Below are positions 62,401 through 64,000 of a stretch of DNA of 64,000 bases, in pieces (the stretch's first letter is position 1; every line of letters starts with the position of its first letter). The notes below the pieces were generated by a model. It ran no database searches. It saw nothing but the letters and a program-made list of their open reading frames with translations, and was not told where the DNA came from. The position numbers were made by a program, and so were the translations under genes. This DNA comes from Pelagihabitans sp947500445. Its GTDB lineage: Bacteria; Bacteroidota; Bacteroidia; Flavobacteriales; Flavobacteriaceae. The DNA lies in NCBI RefSeq assembly GCF_050589625.1, contig NZ_JBNGOP010000004.1, positions 211,399 to 275,398 of the forward strand. The letters run 5' to 3'.

Positions 62401-62699
62401 GGCGTTGCGGCCCCGATGACCACCCCTTCCTGGCCGGAAACCACCACCCCGCCATGGGCCGTGAGATCGCCCATACATACCGCGGGTACGCCGTTAAAAA
62501 GCACCCCTGCACTGCCCTGGGCAATAACGTCCACGGCGCTGGTACAGGTGCAGGTATCACCGATCAGGGCCGCTACCTTTCCATTGACCAATACCCCAAG
62601 TGCCCCCGGGCCGATGATGGGACCCCCCACATGGGCCACAGGGCCGCTGCACATGGGGCAGGTATGGAGGTCGGTAATAGTGGCTACTTTTCCAGGCAT
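59469..62699 (-). CDS. PAAR / EExGH / HET-C / LysM polymorphic effector-like protein
   Basis: 1076 aa. PAAR region (1-100): TITDLHTCPMCSGPVAHVGG and two further repeats with cysteines; it would cap a VgrG spike. A central part (about 150-350) carries IEEFGHYLDY (Glu262, Glu263, His266) and RDEGASFA (287-293), resembling a peptidase motif of the EExGH...DEGxxF type. HET-C region (about 360-720): HGDIEEKAILP, the hallmark FGNWLRDMSQ (403-412), and the ALHALEDFYAHTNY block (624-637) typical of fungal and bacterial HET-C. LysM domain (1028-1075): FYTVKSGDTLSGIA. The protein ends 17 bp from the lipoprotein gene upstream of it, and VgrG lies before that, so a contractile-injection effector is likely. 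A killing activity has not been demonstrated. Confidence 0.75.
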   Translation of the reverse strand: MPGKVATITDLHTCPMCSGPVAHVGGPIIGPGALGVLVNGKVAALIGDTCTCTSAVDVIAQGSAGVLFNGVPAVCMGDLTAHGGVVVSGQEGVVIGAATPQQTLALHKIPFPEITVNDYKGAKKAGVALAMAAAVQQQLREAAPVEEIPEDSTTVTLTSTFAREQLQWLAQGTNLVHFMAILAKIFGTDIPTKAYDELFVDAKNGHTRLDPTLVVKTAVGGGGAAFYYDRKNEPEIWVAEQFVREAATDNDRRGELMTALIEEFGHYLDYLLRNVYAETLRTDALRDEGASFAYHLYDLNPLEQEKQQFAEAVIDGNAQTFLWDYSPLHNDLKAYVAQERQNGDDATGYLEFYKAGKLRKFGQYAHGDIEEKAILPLFEDAFSKGFISDDDDFYQELLDTIYFGNWLRDMSQLVDPMTVRPLSNALDNLGTDNTKGTVVGSGGIMDRTLSEDHTVKIDAGFLLTIEALNPVKFSIEFLTSLVEIVAAGEFINPKDGEKPQTERYDLHLKKLREEYVTIDPDTLGVYRPEEHLDNPMGLGKTGDGFNRNDRKLYDKFVGFIHNGHPLHQIDLKYGMKKYLRADRTFQVEGVPYRTGYQYIKDQLLLAAKKDGFQKRDCQMALGAALHALEDFYAHTNYTEVTLMKTVEPLVYPWVDQVDETGYQYDYNREYVRMTRNSGYHVLKGIDDPRFELGGDHQIAAYIPIVTGTFGLVDTVASGLPIMNEVLFGAEVDPWVKSMPGDRTQADMLIKALCRELDSANNNNQDQGENGRFTKGFNALLTLRDTAAEAKDYIPDNLRKGFSWVTSAIGRIFDYTVYFTIRGAASIIGDAQTLLDKELATMEAGNFRIGKNPSHTQVAKDDTGHPLHELSALLAIEAVEKIAGKVFQVWGGAAQPKEVINLLRVAIRHPVATDWQDDIVRNWGKKNREKVCLACSPSVMIDRSMHALKEIDETLENVEKYVAENQKVIAQVVAYIEQESGKKTDAKALTDFLESGMQKSREQMNRLMKIKIKWEEKFPKPLACLPNNNFYTVKSGDTLSGIAVKGRTTPEVLIKMNHLINTVIKPGQRLRVPYPIR

Positions 62700-62714
62700 A
62701 AAAAAAGACTTTGG

Positions 62715-63422
62715 TTAATCGATATCTTCATTTTGGTATCGAAAAACGATTAAATCAACAGGATTCGTAGATTGCGGGTCAAATTCACCTCGCAATTGGA
62801 TATGACCTGCATCTTTAACCTTATAGGGTACGGAAGAACGAAAATATAGTTTCAATTTTTCACCACCTTTATTACATTTTTTTACTTCAAAATTGTAATT
62901 ATACTTGGAGAATCTAATATCATTGAAAGTATAATTGGAACTCTCTAGAAAATCCTTAAAAACCATCTTCTGATTTAAAGGTACGCCACTAATTAATTTA
63001 TATTTATCATTCGGTGTCATCACGTTTTCTAATACACGGTGCAAGTATAAATAAATAGTAGAGACGATTTTGGTGTCGTCGTCTAAGAAAACCTCCAAAT
63101 TTAAATGCGACCATGAAAACCCTATCCCTCTATTATAATCATGCTTACCCAATACGGCCTCCACTTCTTCCAAGGTATCGCCAAGGAAAAATGATTTTCC
63201 GTTATAGCGCATTTCGCAACCGCTAAACTCCAAACGGTGTTCTTGGGCGTTAAATGCGGCAAGTCGTTCGCGTACTTCGGGGGTGTCCTTGGCCTTGAGT
63301 TCTTTATACGGTTTTTCGCTTTCTCCGTCGATAACTTCCGTAGGTTGTTTTTGTTGCCCGAAACAGCTTGTTAAAAGCAAGGGAAACAGGAATAGGAAAA
63401 GATTTCTTATAGGTCCGCTCAT
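62715..63422 (-). CDS. Lipoprotein between VgrG and the HET-C protein
   Basis: 235 aa. A signal peptide with lipobox LTSC (Cys20 or nearby) is followed by a mixed alpha/beta protein with MRYNGKSFFLGDTLEEVEAVLG and the closing LIVFRYQNEDID. The pattern, a small domain with a single G..LGDTLEEVE block, resembles DUF7738-type proteins seen near type VI genes, but I am not certain of this. Being an exported lipoprotein next to a toxin-like gene, it could be an immunity protein in the periplasm or an accessory for loading. Lower GC than the HET-C gene. Confidence 0.6.
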   Translation of the reverse strand: MSGPIRNLFLFLFPLLLTSCFGQQKQPTEVIDGESEKPYKELKAKDTPEVRERLAAFNAQEHRLEFSGCEMRYNGKSFFLGDTLEEVEAVLGKHDYNRGIGFSWSHLNLEVFLDDDTKIVSTIYLYLHRVLENVMTPNDKYKLISGVPLNQKMVFKDFLESSNYTFNDIRFSKYNYNFEVKKCNKGGEKLKLYFRSSVPYKVKDAGHIQLRGEFDPQSTNPVDLIVFRYQNEDID

Positions 63423-63535
63423 TTTCCGGTGTTTTTATTCTTTAAAATAGTTCATCTTTGGTTCTTTTTTCTTTCGTCCGATATATATCTTATGGAATAC
63501 CCCTTTTAATGCCGTTGATTCCATGCTCGGGATCA

Positions 63536-64000
63536 TCAGACCACATCAATTTTGCCGGTAGTTCCCTGAATGGTATTGGTCTTTCCTTTGATATGTGTTT
63601 TTGCTCCGGATAGGGTCGCTTCGGTTGATGCCTCCACAACAACTTTTTTTCCCGTAATGGAACCGTCACCTTCGCTTAAGACCTCGATATTTCCTTTTGC
63701 CCGTATTTTGGTATCCTCTTTTGAGGAATGTGTGATTTCCTTTTCGGCAATGGCATTGATATTCCCTTTTGCCTGTAAAGTTAGGTCTTCCTGGGCGGTA
63801 AGTTGTATGTTCTTCCCTTGCATCAAAATATCCCCCTCAGAAACGATACGGATTTGGTCATCCTTGGTGGAAAGCGTTATGCTGTGTTTTTTCTCTTTGG
63901 TATAAATTGAAATCATCTCCCCGCCATCGGTATCGTTGAGTTCGATCACATGTCCGCTCCTTGTCTTAATGGCCTTGATGTTGTTGTCGGCATCGGCGAA
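63536..64000 (-). CDS. VgrG-like spike protein, C-terminal part
   Basis: The last ~155 codons of a VgrG/Gp5-type spike; the frame continues past the right edge of the window. The visible part is a beta-helix-like run of short repeats (KNIQLTAQEDLTLQAKGNIN, then AIAEKEITHSSKEDTKIRAK) ending in a Val-rich tip GTTGKIDVV. Before it comes DNNIKAIKTRSGHVIELNDTDGGE, the junction normally found between the OB-fold and needle of VgrG (quoted in parts). It would form the trimeric tip of a type VI secretion or related injection apparatus, which the PAAR protein at 59469 could cap. Order on the minus strand: spike, lipoprotein, effector. Confidence 0.8.
   Translation of the reverse strand, partial: FADADNNIKAIKTRSGHVIELNDTDGGEMISIYTKEKKHSITLSTKDDQIRIVSEGDILMQGKNIQLTAQEDLTLQAKGNINAIAEKEITHSSKEDTKIRAKGNIEVLSEGDGSITGKKVVVEASTEATLSGAKTHIKGKTNTIQGTTGKIDVV

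Noticed and set aside
1..64000. tRNA, rRNA or CRISPR arrays
   Set aside because: No cloverleaf, ribosomal or regularly spaced direct-repeat pattern was recognised on either strand by reading.

Overview
The window is a chromosome segment from a member of the Bacteroidota, almost certainly Flavobacteriaceae. The evidence is lineage-typical protein forms: a long NusB (315 aa), a DnaJ with only two zinc-binding repeats, a PUR-alpha-like DUF3276 protein, a cyclophilin-FKBP fusion, LytS/LytTR two-component proteins, a TonB-dependent receptor with a carboxypeptidase-regulatory N-domain, and TAnnTTTG promoter boxes instead of Shine-Dalgarno-driven signals. Marine genera such as Maribacter or Zobellia would fit, but that is a guess from gene content. 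I see no rRNA, tRNA, CRISPR array or intact insertion sequence.

Layout. 0-5.6 kb: the end of pyrF, an alpha/beta hydrolase, and a divergent LytS-type kinase / LytTR regulator pair. 5.9-16 kb: metabolic and envelope genes (DUF4197 lipoprotein, purU, an Lrp-type regulator, a membrane-anchored HTH regulator, an alanine/glycine symporter, MscS, DJ-1/PfpI and DUF1684 lipoproteins). 16-19 kb: a nitrogen-acquisition cluster on the minus strand, P-II, ammonium transporter and a beta-barrel porin. 19-22.9 kb: crcB, small membrane proteins, a MazG-like pyrophosphohydrolase, an AT-rich HEPN-like orphan and ilvE. 23-27.6 kb: DUF4920, mnmD, TIGR01777, then grpE-dnaJ. 27.9-33.1 kb: a tightly packed five-gene run (ABC-2 exporter ATPase and permease, MscS channel, DUF6268 barrel, HTH-less sigma-54 activator). 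33-44.6 kb: PPK2, M28 peptidase, the fused prolyl isomerase, an S8 protease, cold-shock protein, 1-Cys peroxiredoxin, DinB/YfiT, a redoxin and an acyltransferase. 44.7-56 kb: M14 carboxypeptidase, DUF3276, ABC exporter, nusB-DUF1573-yajC, a Tat-exported Gfo/Idh oxidoreductase, YdeI-like and pepT. 56-59 kb: a large TonB-dependent receptor. 59.4-64 kb (right edge): a contractile-injection effector module on the minus strand, running from the VgrG C-terminus (cut by the window edge) to a lipoprotein to a PAAR/EExGH/HET-C/LysM protein.

Three things stand out. First, a family of palindromic intergenic elements ends in TACCATT/AATGGTA (seven two-ended copies from 24 to 372 bp plus single-ended relics). 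Its two 159-bp copies carry compensating changes in their terminal arms, and several copies sit directly on stop codons. Second, four microproteins of 28-59 aa share a hydrophobic N-terminus with Phe5, Ile7, Leu8 and Asn15; three lie in one otherwise empty 1.2-kb stretch. Third, the PAAR-HET-C-LysM protein has an additional EExGH metalloprotease-like motif and lies beside a candidate accessory or immunity lipoprotein. All functional statements rest on reading the sequence; no database search was run.
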